From Cryptomeria japonica (Eukaryota; Streptophyta; Pinopsida; Cupressales; Cupressaceae), in NCBI RefSeq assembly GCF_030272615.1, contig NC_081409.1, positions 527,301,791 through 527,365,790 of the forward strand: 64,000 bases of DNA, written 5' to 3'. Both the position numbers and the translations under genes were made by a program. Position 1 is the stretch's first letter; each line of letters opens with the position of its first letter. This document shows, piece after piece, positions 1 to 11,634 of the stretch. The notes beneath the pieces were generated by a model. It saw only the letters and a program-made list of their open reading frames with translations. It searched no databases and was not told the origin of the DNA.

Positions 1-363
1 TTCATTAGTAGTTGCATTTTTAGTCTTCGTCACATGTAACGCCAAGATGCTGCACAGAGAATTAGTACCAAAGAAAAACCAGAATGCAAGAAACAAAATG
101 AAAACAAACAAATTTGCGAGTAAAAACAACTGATTTCACCTGTATTTCTGGCCTTGCACAGGTGCAAAATGCCTTAACACAGGCACGGAACCAATCAACA
201 TAGGTGCATAAAACTTCAACACAGGCGCAGAAAATATCAACACAGGCGCAGAAGTGTCCAGAAAGCTCCGAGTCACCCTGTTTCTTGAGTTTTTCACCTG
301 CAAACAACTCAAAAGCACTCAAAACATGGTTAAGGGGTTAGTTCACGTCGGGTTCACCAGAAA
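1..363 (-). mobile_element. Leader and primer-binding site of a minus-strand LTR retrotransposon (runs off left edge)
   Basis: Read on the minus strand, the LTR at 364-1769 is followed by a 4-base spacer (TTTC) and TGGTGAACCCGACGTGAAC (plus positions 341-359), which starts with TGG and looks like a tRNA-complementary primer-binding site of the Ty3/Gypsy type. The leader downstream (plus 160-270) holds imperfect tandem repeats of a roughly 24-base unit containing GCGCCTGTGTTGA. They give a short minus-strand open frame with CACV-like peptide repeats, which I do not believe is a protein. No gag or pol is reached before the window edge, so the family cannot be named from coding sequence. Confidence 0.55.
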
Positions 364-1769
364 TGTAGATCAAGAAATTGAAAATCATCAAAACAATAGC
401 AATTAAGACAACCACAAAACCTAAAGCTGCTATGAAAGTAATCCCAATCCAATCAATGAAGACATAAAGACAAGATATTCAAATCAAATGAAATTGAAGC
501 AAACTGATGCAGATATCTCCTTGATGTGGCTCCATTGTTCTTCTTTCACCTTCAAATTTGATGTGGATCTCACCTACAAGTGCAAAATGCAAGTGGAAAG
601 CAAGTTGTTGAGAGATGAAATTCGCAGCGTAAGGTTACTCGAAAATGTGATTGATTCTCCCTTTTCATTGAAGAGAATCATCCAATTTATAGACAAATTG
701 GAGAGAGGACAAGATTAGCATGAAGAGATTTGAAAGGAAATTCAAATCAAGAAAGGAAAAATTATGACAAATGTATGACAATTTCTATGCAAGGCGTATG
801 ACACATTATGACAAATTATGACAAGATTGAAATGCCATTCCCATGACAAAAGGGAAGAGAGAAAATAGCCTCCATTATTGCAACAAATGGAAGCATAAAC
901 ATAGGAGAAAATGAGGGAATGAAATTAGGGGAAATATTAGAAAAATTAAAGAAAATAGGAGAAATAGAAATTAGGTGAATTAATTAATAGGTTTTCATCC
1001 ATTAATTAATTCATGAAAGAGACCTAGGACTAAATAAATAGATTTATTTAACCCACAAAAAAGAAGAAAAGGATTAAATGAACAAATCATAAAACCCTAG
1101 AAATAAGAGGACAAGGAATTAGGTCAAGACAACAAGAAATTAATGTAGGTTCGATCATGATTCTGATTGACAAAGGACCAATGTTGATAAATGATTGAGA
1201 TTGGTTGACAAAAATCAATGACAAATTGACCAAGATTGACAAGGAGATCAAATTGATAGGCACCAATTGATGAGGAACAATGACTAATCGATCCAAATTG
1301 ACATGATTGAAAAGGACAAGGATCGATGATGAATCAATCGCAAAATGACAAGATTGACAAGGACAAAGATCGATGATGAATCGATCACAAAATGACAAGA
1401 TTGACAAGTTGATAATCGCAAATGATTACTAACAAGCTAAAGATGATTGAAAGATTGACAAGAGGACAAAACCCTATTTCTATCATCGATTAGGATTGAC
1501 GATGTCCAAAATGATGATAAATGAGCACGCACCATGATGCGATAGGATAAGATCGACCAAAATCATGACTGAAGATTGCTATCGACAAGACCTAATTCGA
1601 AAGTGATAAAAATGAGGAATGCAGAAGAAGGACTCGATGCTCGCAAATGATAAAGACCAAGTGCGCAAAATAAAAGAAATGTTAATGCGACGCAAGAACC
1701 CTAAAATAAGGCAATGCACAAATGTTAAAGTATGACTCCACAAGCATTGACCATTTTTAGACGTCTACA
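364..1769 (-). repeat. 5' LTR of the minus-strand element
   Basis: The segment starts TGTAGA and ends TCTACA, the inverted TG...CA termini of an LTR, and abuts the primer-binding site on its left. On the minus strand it begins TGTAGACGTCTAAAAATGG, close to the minus-strand start of the solo LTR at 7791-9076 (TGTATGCACCTAAAAATGG), so the two belong to related families. Internally there is a roughly 59 bp tandem duplication near 1295-1410 built on GACAAGATTGACAAGGAC. To its right the Copia reading frame begins at once, so this element inserted into the Copia element. The partner LTR and the left target-site copy lie outside the window. Confidence 0.6.
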
Positions 1770-3667
1770 GTTTTAATAAGAGATTATAGAAAATTGTTGA
1801 GAGTACAAATGTAAAGATTGATGAAGAATTCAGAGGAACTTCAAGGTATATAGACTCTGAACCAGCAATAGAAATTGTGACAAATGAATCTACACTAAAT
1901 CCACCGGTACAGAATGAAGATCCAGTTACCCCGGTACCATTAGAGGATTCCATAGTAATTGAAGAACAATAGCAAACTAAGACACCCCGATATGTAAGAT
2001 TGAATCATTCTAAAGATCAGATAATTGAAAAAAAATTTAAAGGAGTTATGACAAGAGGAAGATTGGCAAATGAAGAGGTATGTCTTATTTCTCAAATTGA
2101 ACCATCGTCTATCAATGAGGCATGTGAAGATAATTTTTGGATTAAAGCTATGGAAGAAGAATTAGGACAAATTGAGAAAAATAATACTTGGACATTAGTT
2201 CCCCGACCTAAAGATAAAAATGTAATTGGAACCAAATGGGTATTTAGAAACAAACTTAATGAAGATGGTAAGGTTTTTAGAAATAAAGCAAGACTAGTGT
2301 GTGAGGGATATTCTCAGAAAGAAGGAGTTGATTACAATGAAACCTTTGCACCGATAGCTAGAATTGAGGTAGTTAGATTATTTTTGGCTTTTGCAGCTCA
2401 CAAGGACTACAAAGTTTATCAAATGGATATTAAATGTGCATTTTTGAATGGAGATCTTGAAGAAGAAGTATATATTGAACAACCTGATGGATTTTCTTTG
2501 ACAGATGACAATGATATGGTTTGCAGGTTAAGAAAAGCTCTGTATGGATTGAAACAAGCCCCAAGAGCTTGGTATGCAAGGTTGGATAAGTATCTTTTGA
2601 AGATTCGATTTACTAAAGGAAATGCAGATAGCAATTTATACTACAAAATAACTAATGATGACATCTTGATTATTGAAGTATTTGTTGATGATATAATCTT
2701 TGGAGGAGAAGATGGATTATGTAAGGAATTTTCTATTGAAATGCAGCAAGAATTTGAAATGTCTATGATTGGAGAAATAAAATTATTTTTAGGTTTATAG
2801 ATTTCTCAGACTGATAAAGGTATATTTTTTAGTCAATCCAAGTACTTGAAAGAATTACTAAAGAAATTTGGGATGGAGAACTCTAAACCGGTAAGCACAC
2901 CTATGACTACAAATGACAAATTATCTCAAAGGGATGAATCTACACTTGTTAATCCAACTAGATACAAATCTATGATAGGAGGTTTACTGTATTTGACACA
3001 AACCAGACCTAATATTATGAATGCAGTATGTATTGTTTCTAGATTTCAAAGTAATCATAAGGAAAATCATGAATCAGCAGTAAAAAGGATTTTCCGGTAC
3101 TTACAAGGCACTGCAAATCTTGGATTATGGTATCCTAGAGATGAAAATTTTGATCTATGTGCATACACAGATGCAAATTGGGCAGGAGATGTGGATGATA
3201 GAAAAAGCACCACTAGAGGAGCGTTCTTTCTTGGAAAGAGATTAGTTTCTTCATTGAGTAAGAAACAAAGTTGTACATCTTTATCAACAGTAGAATCAGA
3301 ATATGTTGCAGCAGCAACTAACTGTACACAGGTACTATGGCTTAAGCAAATGTTGAAAGACATAAAGGTAAAATGCAAAGAACCTATTACTATATATTGT
3401 GATAACACTGCAGCAATTGATATATCTAAGAATCCGGTATTACACTCTAAAACAAAACATGTTTCTATCAAACTGAATTTTCTAAGGGAAAAAGTTGAAG
3501 AAAAGGAGATAAAACTGGTTTATGTGAATACTAAAGAACAGCTTGCAGATATTTTCACAAAACCTTTGCCTAAGGAGACTTTTGAATATCTTAGAGATCA
3601 GCTTGGAGTCATACCACCACTGGTAGAGCTTAGACATTTGATGATTGTCATCAACCGGCAGAATTGA
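1770..3667 (+). pseudogene. Copia pol: reverse transcriptase and RNase H
   Basis: One frame runs from about 1790 to 3667. It shows the pre-RT linker (VESTNVKIDEEF), the RT start (W..AM..E...I..N.TW.LV, IGTKWVFRNK), YGLKQAPRAWY, the catalytic FVDD (about 2690) and the Copia RNase H (TDANWAGD, KSTTRGAFFLG, ESEYVAAA, TKHVSIKLNFLREKV, ADIFTKPLP). The protein would copy element RNA into DNA in virus-like particles. In-frame stops at 1970-1972 (TAG after EEQ) and 2798-2800 (TAG within FLGL-ISQ) both fit CAG/CAA to TAG/TAA changes, and the frame is otherwise continuous. I saw no frameshift. Integrase is missing because the left part is outside the window. Confidence 0.9.
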
Positions 3668-3997
3668 AAGACAAATCTTTTACTCCGGTCTTTGATGAGG
3701 AAGCTACTTCTTAGGGGGAGTAGTTGGTATATTGAATTGATTGGTATTTTGTATATGAACCTAATTTTTGTAACTTTGGAATTTGATGTCAAAGGGGGAG
3801 AGATATCTATGGAAAAACACATTATCTTTTGAGGAGAGATTGGTATTGAAAATAAATCTTTGGATAAACACATGTTGCTCCCAGGGGGAGAGATTGTTGT
3901 TTAAAGGAGATTGTTGGTTTTTGGTATTTGGCATTTCTGTTTAGACACTTTGATGGTTTTTCCATCTTGTGTTGCCATCAATGCCAAAGGGGGAGAT
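3668..3997 (+). other. Copia 3' untranslated region with repeated polypurine tracts
   Basis: Four purine boxes (AGGGGGAG or AAGGGGGAG at about 3713, 3790, 3881 and 3987) precede the LTR. The last is the likely plus-strand primer. Repetition of GGGGGAGA followed by TTGTTGG or TTGGTAT suggests internal duplications of the tract-LTR junction. Confidence 0.6.
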
Positions 3998-5063
3998 TAT
4001 TGGTATTTTGGTATGGTTTTGTCATTGATGTCAACACCTACTGAAACACTAGCACTTTGGAGATCCAGCAACATTCACCAACAAGCAAGTAACTATTGCA
4101 CAGTTACTGGTATAGGGTTCATCGGAAGGATATAATGTTCACCGGCACTTGGAATGATATGGAAGACACTTGGTAATGTTGAAGAAATCATGTGGACACT
4201 TTGTTTTGAAGAATTAATCATTCGTATATTCATATTTGCATATTTGCTTTTACCGGCAAATAGGTCCAGGTTTATCTAGGGTTACACCGGCAGGTTTATC
4301 TTTTCCAGATCAGCATGGCACGCTATGGAGATGATTTATTATTGTTGTAAATGCATTAAGCCGACATGTTTAATCAATTATTGCATCAGATATTATATTA
4401 TTTGTAAAATGTTTTTTATTGTAATATCTTGTAGAGCCGACCTACTAAAATTGGTCTTAGGTTATGGTATAAATGTAAGATCTTATTTGTAAGATCGAAT
4501 GTGGAATGCGAAGAAGAATTGTGAGAAGTTATATGTGAGATTAAGGAGAGGTATACACGAAGACATCATTTGAAGGTGAAGCTAGGTTTTTGTAGAAGCA
4601 TATCAGCATTACACCAGTACTAAATCCAGCATATGAAGATGCTATTTTGTGCAGTACATTCTTATTGGATTTAACCATCCAACTATAGTCAGTGTGACTC
4701 CCATTTTGTGATTGAGCAGTGAGCTCTAGGTTGTTGGCCTTTCTGCATGTGCAGACCCCATTTATGTACACTTACTATCTACAGTAGTATCATCTGATTG
4801 TGGGTAAGGTTTCCCACCGTGGTTTTTCCCCTTATAGGGTTTCCACATACAAATATTGGTGTTAAGTGTTGTGGATGACTTTATGTTTATGTTTCATGCA
4901 TTAATCTTTACCGGTATAGCAATTTATTGTTAACATTGTCTACCGACATACTTAACTGGTCTACCGGTATTAAGCATTAAGTTGGTTAATTGGTTTTTGG
5001 TTTAAATTTATTAGACAACTGATTCACTCCCCCCCCCCTCTCAGTTGTCTCCGGGACCTAACA
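3998..5063 (+). repeat. Copia 3' LTR
   Basis: The LTR begins after the AAAGGGGGAGAT tract with TATTGGTATTTTGG (expected TGTTGG, with one G-to-A change) and ends CCTAACA, giving about 1,066 bp. The end is preceded by CCCCCCCCCTCTCAGTTGTC, a layout common near Copia LTR ends. The second LTR is outside the window, so the left border rests only on the polypurine tract. Confidence 0.6.
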
Positions 5064-5481
5064 TATGTAACCTTGTAATTAGATGAGATCTATCCCTTAT
5101 GTTTATTAAGAAGCTATGTATTGGAAGAGCAATGTAATCCTATGTTTAGATGTTTTTATCAGTTTCCTTGATGATGTTAGTAAATTCTTATTGAAGTGGA
5201 AATTATGTTGTATCCTTTCAATATTTCTATGATGAATCTTTATTTGCTTATGGCTTCTTGTGATCATTGAGTTGATGATGTATATGTGGATTTATGATTT
5301 TGTGGAATTTATTCTTGAAGTTAAAATTTTTGTTCGTAACCCTTAAGGAATTCTAGTGTAAGTCTTCTGCTTGTGTTATCGTGCATATTGTCTAAATGCA
5401 CTTATGATATTTATACTTTAAAAAAAAATTATTTCACCCTTGTTGTGGGTTTTCCTTTGGAGTTCCTTGCAGGGCATTACA
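5064..5481 (+). repeat. Chromovirus 5' LTR remnant (last 418 bp)
   Basis: The segment matches the last 416 bp of the LTR at 11635-15480, including TATGTAACCTTGTAATT, a run of A near 5420 and the GGGCATTACA end. The upstream 3.4 kb of this LTR is separated from it by the Copia insertion and lies off the left edge. Confidence 0.88.
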
Positions 5482-5483
5482 TT

Positions 5484-5495
5484 TGGTATCAGAGC
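5484..5495 (+). promoter_or_regulatory. Primer-binding site, initiator Met-tRNA
   Basis: TGGTATCAGAGC follows the LTR end by two bases. This is the standard plant retrotransposon complement to the 3' end of initiator Met-tRNA. Confidence 0.93.
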
Positions 5496-5634
5496 CCATG
5501 TTTCAACACTGGGTACTCTAGGTTTGTAGTGAGCCCATTTGCGTTGACCTTTTTGTGTAGGTCTTGTGGTGTGACTTCCTTGTGTCTTTCTTCGCCTTTG
5601 ATCTGAACTTTTTTCTCTTGTCCAATGTTAGGTC

Positions 5635-7365
5635 ATGGCTAGGAAAGCCAAGGGAGGTGGTCATGTTAATGGCCACACCAGAGATAGAGGAGGAGGAAGG
5701 GGTCGAGGTTCTGACAGCCCTAGTCCTTTTCCACCACCCACTCATGCGAGTGTGGATAGAGATCAGTCGGTTCATCAGGAGGAACTACATTCAGTAGAGA
5801 AGGTTCCCATAAGGGAGGAGCTACGTCAGATGTTTCATGAGGTGCTAGCTAGACTAGGTCCCAGACCTGGGGTGGATCAGCCCATCCATGGCCAGGTAGA
5901 GGAGTCGCTTCAGCGGATTCCAGAGAGAGAGAGATCTCCTGGAAGGAGAGAGGTCCCAGTAGACCCGGATCTAGCTGTCTTAGGGCACATGAGGGACTTG
6001 ATGAGGTCCAATCCTCCCTTCTTTGATGGAAACAATACCGGTCTCAAGGCAGAGACTTGGCTTATCAGTTCAGACCGGTGTTTTTCTATGTATCCTTATA
6101 GTAGCAATACCAAGGCGAGGTGCGCGATCATGCGTATCGAGAGCTTTGCATCTATCTGGTGTAGATTAGAGGAGGAGAGGATCGGTGTGAGCATTAACAC
6201 CACATCTTGGGAGATCTTTTTGGAGAGGTTCAGGGCACGATTCCTCTCACCCCAGTGGAGGCAGTCATGAGCAGATGAGTTCTATGCTCTGTGCCAATTT
6301 GGGTTGTCAGTGGAACAGTTTGAGCACAAGTTCTATGAGCTCAAAAAGTATGTCGGGATCGGCAATGACGAGGCTATGCTTGTGCAGCACTTCTTGAGGG
6401 GTCTTAGTGATCAGATCAGTGGAGGAGTGAGAGTTTTTGAGCCTACTTCAGTAGAGGTAGCCATGGCAAAAGCCAAGTTGGTAGAGCAGAACCTTAGCCA
6501 TGCTCATGGTGGCCAGTCTAGAGTTCGGATTGGGAGTGATCCTTTCTATGGGTCTAGAGGTAGAGGGAATCAATCCTAGACTATTGCACCTTTTAGGGGT
6601 CCTCAGGCACCTACCAAGGGTAGACAGCCACAGCCGCCAAGACCAAAGTAGTCTCAGGGCCAGCAGGGTGGCATCTCTCAGTCCTGAAAGAGTAGGAGAT
6701 GGCTGAGGGATAGGCAGACCTTTCTAGGGCAGTCTTCTCAAGGAGCATCTCAAGCCCCTAATGGGGAGAGCTTTCAGCAGTCTAGTGGACCATCTGGAAG
6801 TAGAGGACCTGGCAGTGGAGCTTGCTTCACTTGTGGTCAGTTTAGCCACAAGGCCGCTCTATGTCCTCGACGTTCACATCAGTCAGTCAGTCAGTTAGAG
6901 GCTAGCCATGGTAGAGCTGACAGTGGGGGATGCAGGTAGATCCCGGAGAGTTTTTGTAGTGGTGGATGACTGCCAGGCTGAGCATCAGCGTACTATGATT
7001 GAGACCACAAGTGTGTTCATGGTACCCCTATCTCTGTACTTTTTGATTCCCGTGCTTCAAATTCTTTTGTTTCTTCATCCATTATGGAGCGGTGTGGGCT
7101 CGTGTCTTCTAAGTAGGCAGATAGGTGGCAAGTAGAGTTGGCTACCAGTGTGCGAGTGTTTGTCGATGCCTTTGTTCCCAGTGTTGAGTTGGACCTAGGA
7201 CCCTTTGTCACTTCATATGACCTTCGAGTCATTCCTTTGGGGTCCTATGGAGTTGTATTGGGGATGGATTGGTTATCATCTCACAACGCTCATGTAGACT
7301 TTTGTCAGAAGATAGTAGAGTGTGTAGATGACCATGGCAGGAGAGTGGGGATCGTTGGAGTTTAG
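5635..7365 (+). pseudogene. Chromovirus gag and protease
   Basis: The frame starts at ATG 5635 and is kept to 7365. A Gag core (about 5990-6500, with the RF...PQWR and SVEQFEHKFYELKKYVG blocks) is followed by a CX2CX4HX4C zinc knuckle (CFTCGQFSHKAALC) at 6823-6864. The aspartic protease signature is at 7039-7065 as LFDSRASNSFVS. The usual D-S/T-G-A-S has Gly replaced by Arg (CGT at 7051-7053), so this protease would be dead even without stops. In-frame stops include TGA 6268-6270, TAG 6577-6579, TAG 7114 and TAG 7363. All are one transition from a sense codon. The domain order and frame are secure, but protein borders are not visible. Confidence 0.85.
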
Positions 7366-7790
7366 CGATTGATATCCTTACGTATGATTTTCGCTATGCA
7401 ACTTAGGCAGTGCATACATCAAGGGTGTTAGCCTTTTGCAGTTTCTCTTAAGGATATGGATGCGAGAGAGAGTCAATAAATCTCCCTTGATGGTCACCCT
7501 ATTCTTCGAGAGTATGCGGATGTGTTTCCTTTGGATATTCTCGGTATGCCTCCAAAATGAGACATAGATTTTCACATTGACTTGTTTCCTGGCACGGAAC
7601 CTATTTCAAGAGCATCATATCAGATGACTACTCAAGGGTTGAGTGAGTTGAAGTTGCAAGTTGAGGAGTTGTTGGCCAAGGGATTCATTCGTCCTAGTGT
7701 TTCTCCTTGGGGTGCGTCGGTTATCTTCGTCAAGAAGAAAGATGGTTCTCTTCAATTATGCATTGATTATCAACAGTTGAATAAGGTAAC
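7366..7790 (+). pseudogene. Chromovirus reverse transcriptase, N-terminal part
   Basis: Same frame as gag. [43 protein letters not shown] and [24 protein letters not shown] are RT blocks 1-2 of plant Gypsy elements. In-frame TAA (CAA in relatives) and TGA (about 7558) interrupt it. It is cut inside the block QQLNKVT by the solo LTR at 7791-9076. The five bases GTAAC are duplicated on both sides and the RT continues at 9082. Confidence 0.85.
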
Positions 7791-9081
7791 TGTGATGCTA
7801 AAAATGTTGTTAGTATAAGAGGTATACACATATAATGAGACAATAAAAACATAATTGAAAAGCTTAATTGAAAACTAGATTAGAAATGCAAACCACAAGC
7901 CTTCCTTGAAATGTCCCATTTTCCTCTATTCTTGAGGACCTTGAAGGTGTTGGATTGATGGGCTCTCAACGGAGCAATGACCTCCAAAGTGACAACTCAA
8001 GAGTTCAGTAGCTATTTGATCATGATTGACTATGAAAATGATATGAAATGCATGATTCAAGAAACTAGATTAACATGCTATGATTAATCCAAATGCTAAT
8101 TACTAGATAATTGAAATGTAAATGCCTATAGTAACAATGCCTAAATTGATATGAGATGGGATCGATATGCCTATAATAACAATGCATAAATTGATATGAG
8201 ATCAGATCGATATGCCTATAATAACAATGCATAAATTGATATGAGGTCGGATCGATATGCCTATAATAACAATGCATAAATTGATATGAGATCGGATCAA
8301 TATGCCTATAATAACAATGCATAAATTGATATGAGATCGGATTGATATGCCTATAATAACAATGCATAAATTGATATGAGATCAGATCCATATTGCTCCA
8401 AAATGGGGGATATTTATCGGAATTCCAAGGCCAAAGCTGAGGTGGTAGGAATCGACAGTCCAGATTTGATCTGAAGATATCAAGGGCCAAGATTGAGGAA
8501 GTTGGAGAAGAGGTTGGAGGAAGGGACACTTGTCATCTCTGTGGTGACAAGTGTCAAGGAGCCTTGCTCATGAGAGGGCAAGTGTCCAAGGGAGGAGACA
8601 TGTGGCAAAAGTGTCGTGTGTCTCAAGGAGAGAATATCCACACCATGGGAGGTTAGGATAAGGAGGTTAGGATGTGCAAGGTAGGATAGGGTTAGTTAGA
8701 CCCAAGATTAGATTGAATGGGTTAAGTTAGGGAATGGTTAGGTTGGGTGGTTAAAGTTAGGAGCCATGTGCTCATTTGAATTTAGAAATTCAAATAATTG
8801 GAAAATGGTAATTAATCTCAACAAACTTGAGTTTGTTACTCTTAATTAGGGATTAGAAGAATTGATTAATATGGGGAGACATTAATCAATTTAGAATTAA
8901 TTAATCAAAGGGGGATGTGAGATGAACTATATAAATAAATCATTTAGATTTATTTACTAGTAGATGAATAGATAAATTAATTAAATTTCTTGTGAATTCA
9001 ATTAATTGGGAAGGGGAGTTAATCAAATAACTGTGTATTTAATTAACTATCTTCAGACCATTTTTAGGTGCATACAGTAAC
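7786..9081 (-). mobile_element. Solo LTR inserted in the chromovirus RT
   Basis: A 1,286 bp unit (7791-9076) flanked by a perfect 5 bp target duplication GTAAC (7786-7790 and 9077-9081). Its ends are TGTGATGC...TAAAAATG and CATTTTTAGGTGCATACA, i.e. TG...CA with extended inverted similarity. It has no coding capacity and no internal primer site, so it is best read as a solo LTR left by recombination. Orientation minus is inferred from similarity of its right end to the LTR at 364-1769. It shifts the host frame from 1 to 2 (1,291 added bases). Confidence 0.82.
8122..8391. repeat. 45 bp minisatellite, six copies
   Basis: Six tandem copies of a 45 bp unit containing CCTATAATAACAATGCATAA lie within the solo LTR. 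Because 45 is divisible by three, the minus strand gives a spurious open frame with a 15-residue repeat (YQFMHCYYRHIDPIS). I do not call a gene. Confidence 0.9.
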
Positions 9082-10170
9082 CATCTAGAACCGATATCCA
9101 TTGCCTCGAATTGATGACCTCTTTGATCAGGTGAAGGGAGCCAAGGTGTTCTCTAAGATAGATCTAAAGTTTGGGTATCATCAGTTGCGCATTCATGATG
9201 CAGACATTCATAAGACAACGTTTCATACTCGTTATGATCACTATGAGTTCACAGTGGTGCCATTTGGGTTGACGAATGCACCTTCAATGTTCATGAGTCT
9301 TATGAATGGGTTTTTTTGAACCTACCTTGACCACTTTGTTCTTGTGTTCTTGGATGACATATTGATTTATTATAGATCCATGGAAGAGCATGAGGGTCAC
9401 TTGCGTTAGGTATTGCAGTGCTTGAGGGAGAATCAGTTTTTTGTGAATTTGGTGAAGTGTGATTTCTTCCAGTCAGAGGTGAGCTATCTTGGTCATATAC
9501 TTTCAGGAGAAGGTGTATATGTGGATCCTTCTAAGATAAAAGCCATTGTTGATTGGCCAGCGTCGACCAATGTTTCCAAAGTTTGAAGTTTCATGGGTTT
9601 GGCCAGATATTACTATCGCTTTGTTCAGAGCTTTTCTCGGATAGGCCATCCGATTACTTCTCTTCAGAGGAAAGGGAAGGAGTTTGTTTGGTCAGAGCAA
9701 TGTGAATTGGCTTTTTGTACCTTGAAGGAACTCCTTGTTAGTGCTCTGATTTTGGCAATTCCTAACCTATCCAAAGATTTCATATTATGCACAGATGCCT
9801 CTTTAGAAGGTATAGGTGTGGTGCTTATGCAGGATGGACGTGTGGTTGCCTATGAGTCTCACAAACTCAAGGATTATGAGTTGAACTATCTAGTTCATGA
9901 CTTGGAGTTGGCAGTTGTAGTGTATGCATTGGTTCATTGGAGACATTTCCTGTTGGGGCCTCGATTTGAGCTGCATAGTGATCACCACAGTTTGCAGTAT
10001 ATTTTCACACAGCCGAACTTGAATGCTCGATAGAAAAGATGGATGGAATTCCTCTACGAGTATGATTTTGAGGTTTGTTATATTCAAGCAAAAGAGAATT
10101 TAGTGGCAGATGCTTTGAGCCGTAGGCGGCATGAGGTTGCAGCATTGTCCCCTGGTGTGGACTTGAGTGA
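9082..10170 (+). pseudogene. Chromovirus reverse transcriptase (C-terminal) and RNase H
   Basis: The RT resumes with [40 protein letters not shown], the catalytic VFLDDILIYY (about 9340-9375) and YLGHILSGEGV. The connection and RNase H follow: GLARYYYRFVQSFS, FILCTDASLEGIGVVLMQDG, ELAVVVYALVHWRHFL, and ELHSDHHSLQYI where TDHKSL is usual, so the conserved TDH is altered to SDH. It ends near VADALSRR. In-frame stops occur just after the junction (TAG in the KNRYP block), at 9317, in the HLR-VLQCLR block, before SFMG and in NAR-KRWMEF. It would convert RNA to double-stranded DNA. Confidence 0.88.
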
Positions 10171-11599
10171 GAGAATTCTTGGAGTTCTTCCCCAGAACAC
10201 CTGGTATCAGGATGTTAGAGCCGTGGTGGAGTCTAGAAGACCATTGGAGGGTAGATATTCTAGATATACTCTTGAGTTAGATGGTCTTCTTAGACATCTT
10301 GGATGGATCTATTTACCTCCTTTGGAGGGTCTTCGCATTTTGATCATGACTGAGGCCCATTGTGCACTTTATTCGGCACACCCTAGTGTCAAGAAGATGC
10401 ATGCAGATCCTAGGCAGATTTATCATTGGACTGGTATGAAATGTGACATTGCTGATTTTGTGTCCAAGTGCTTGGAATATCAGCAGGTGAAGGCGGAGCA
10501 TCAGCACCTTGCAGGGATTTTACAGCCGAATTTGATATCGAACTGGAAATGGGATATCATTTCCATGGATTTCATAGTAGGGTTGCCTATTTCTTCGCGG
10601 TGTCATGATGCCATCATGGTCATTGTTGATAGATTGACCAAAGTTACTCATTTTGTTCCTATTTGATCTTCTTACACTGCAGTAGTGGTGGCATGAGTCT
10701 TCTTGGAAGATGTGGTGAGGTTTCATGGGATCCCAAGGCGGATCATTTCTGATAGAGACCCTGTCTTTACATCGGCCTTGTGGACCTCACTTTAGCATGC
10801 TTTAGGGACCTAGTTGAACTTCAGTTCATCTTATCCCCTTGAGACCAATGGTCAGACTGAGCGTGTGAATCAGGTCTTGGAGGACATTCTTTGCATGTAT
10901 GTTATGGATCAGCAATCACATTGGGAAGAATATCTTTGCCTTGTGGAGTTTGCTTATAATAATAGATATCACAACTCTATAGGCATGTCACCCTTCCAGG
11001 CATTGTATGGTCATCCTTGTCATACTCCTTTGAGTTGGGATCGATTGGAGGATAGGGTGTGTTTAGGCCCAGATTTGATTTGTGAGATGGAGCAGCAAGT
11101 TGAGCATATTCATGGGCATTTGGTTGTTGCCCAAGACAGGCAGAAGAAGTATGTCGATGCTCATAGAGTCGATCACCATTTCTTGGTTAATGACCGTGTG
11201 TTCTTGAGAGTGCGTTCGTGGAAGAGTCTGATCCATTATGGGAAGGGTTCTAAGTTGGCACCTCATTTTGTAGGCCCTTTTGAGATCCTTGAGAGGATAG
11301 GATTTGTTGCCTACCGTCTTGTCTTGCCTCCAAGACTATCTCGCATCCATGATGTCTTTCATGTTTTTGTTCTTCGTCCTTATCATTGTGATGTGACCCA
11401 TGTTCTTGATTGGAATGCTTTGCAGGTCGAGGATGGGCAGCTTTCCATGGAGACCATGTGTATCCTTTAGCATTGGGATTTGACCCTCAGGGGTCATACC
11501 ATCGAGCAGGTAAGGGTCCTATGGGACCCCAGTGATGAGTCCTTTGCGACTTGGGAAGATGCAGCAAAGATGAGAGAGCTTTGTTCTTATCTGTTTTAG
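10171..11599 (+). pseudogene. Chromovirus integrase with chromodomain-like tail
   Basis: The N-terminal HHCC zinc finger is partly visible (EAHCALYSAHPSVKKMHADPR...CLEYQQVK, where the final CX2C is CLEY, so one Cys is lost). The catalytic core follows: D in SMDFIVGLP, D in ISDRDPVF, and the E-containing block near TNGQTERVNQVLEDILC. Then come the GPFEILERIGFVAYRL module and a tail VLWDPSDESFATWED..KMRELCSYLF, which resembles the end of chromovirus chromodomains that read histone marks at insertion sites. Stops at 10664-10666, in the VVVA-VFLED block, before HALGT and at 11468-11470. The frame ends at TAG 11597-11599. Confidence 0.86.
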
Positions 11600-11623
11600 G
11601 CTTCCAAGAGTAAGCCTAGGCTT

Positions 11624-11634
11624 GGGGGGGAGGA
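11624..11634 (+). promoter_or_regulatory. Polypurine tract
   Basis: GGGGGGGAGGA lies directly before the 3' LTR start TGTAGTACCCC and is the expected plus-strand primer. Confidence 0.8.

Larger units (their letters stand above)
1770..5063 (+). mobile_element. Ty1/Copia LTR retrotransposon, 3' part
   Basis: A plus-strand Copia element cut on the left by the insertion ending at 1769. It keeps the linker before reverse transcriptase, RT, RNase H, several polypurine-tract-like boxes and a 3' LTR. Its right LTR end (CTAACA) is followed directly by sequence matching position 15065 onward of the chromovirus 3' LTR. This shows that the Copia element jumped into the chromovirus 5' LTR. The left half of that LTR and the Copia gag, protease and integrase lie beyond the window. 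Confidence 0.85.

Noticed and set aside
8122-8391. CRISPR-like array
   Set aside because: Direct tandem repeats without unique spacers, in a plant retrotransposon context.
8065-8529. 154-codon minus frame with 15-residue repeats
   Set aside because: By-product of a 45 bp minisatellite inside a solo LTR.
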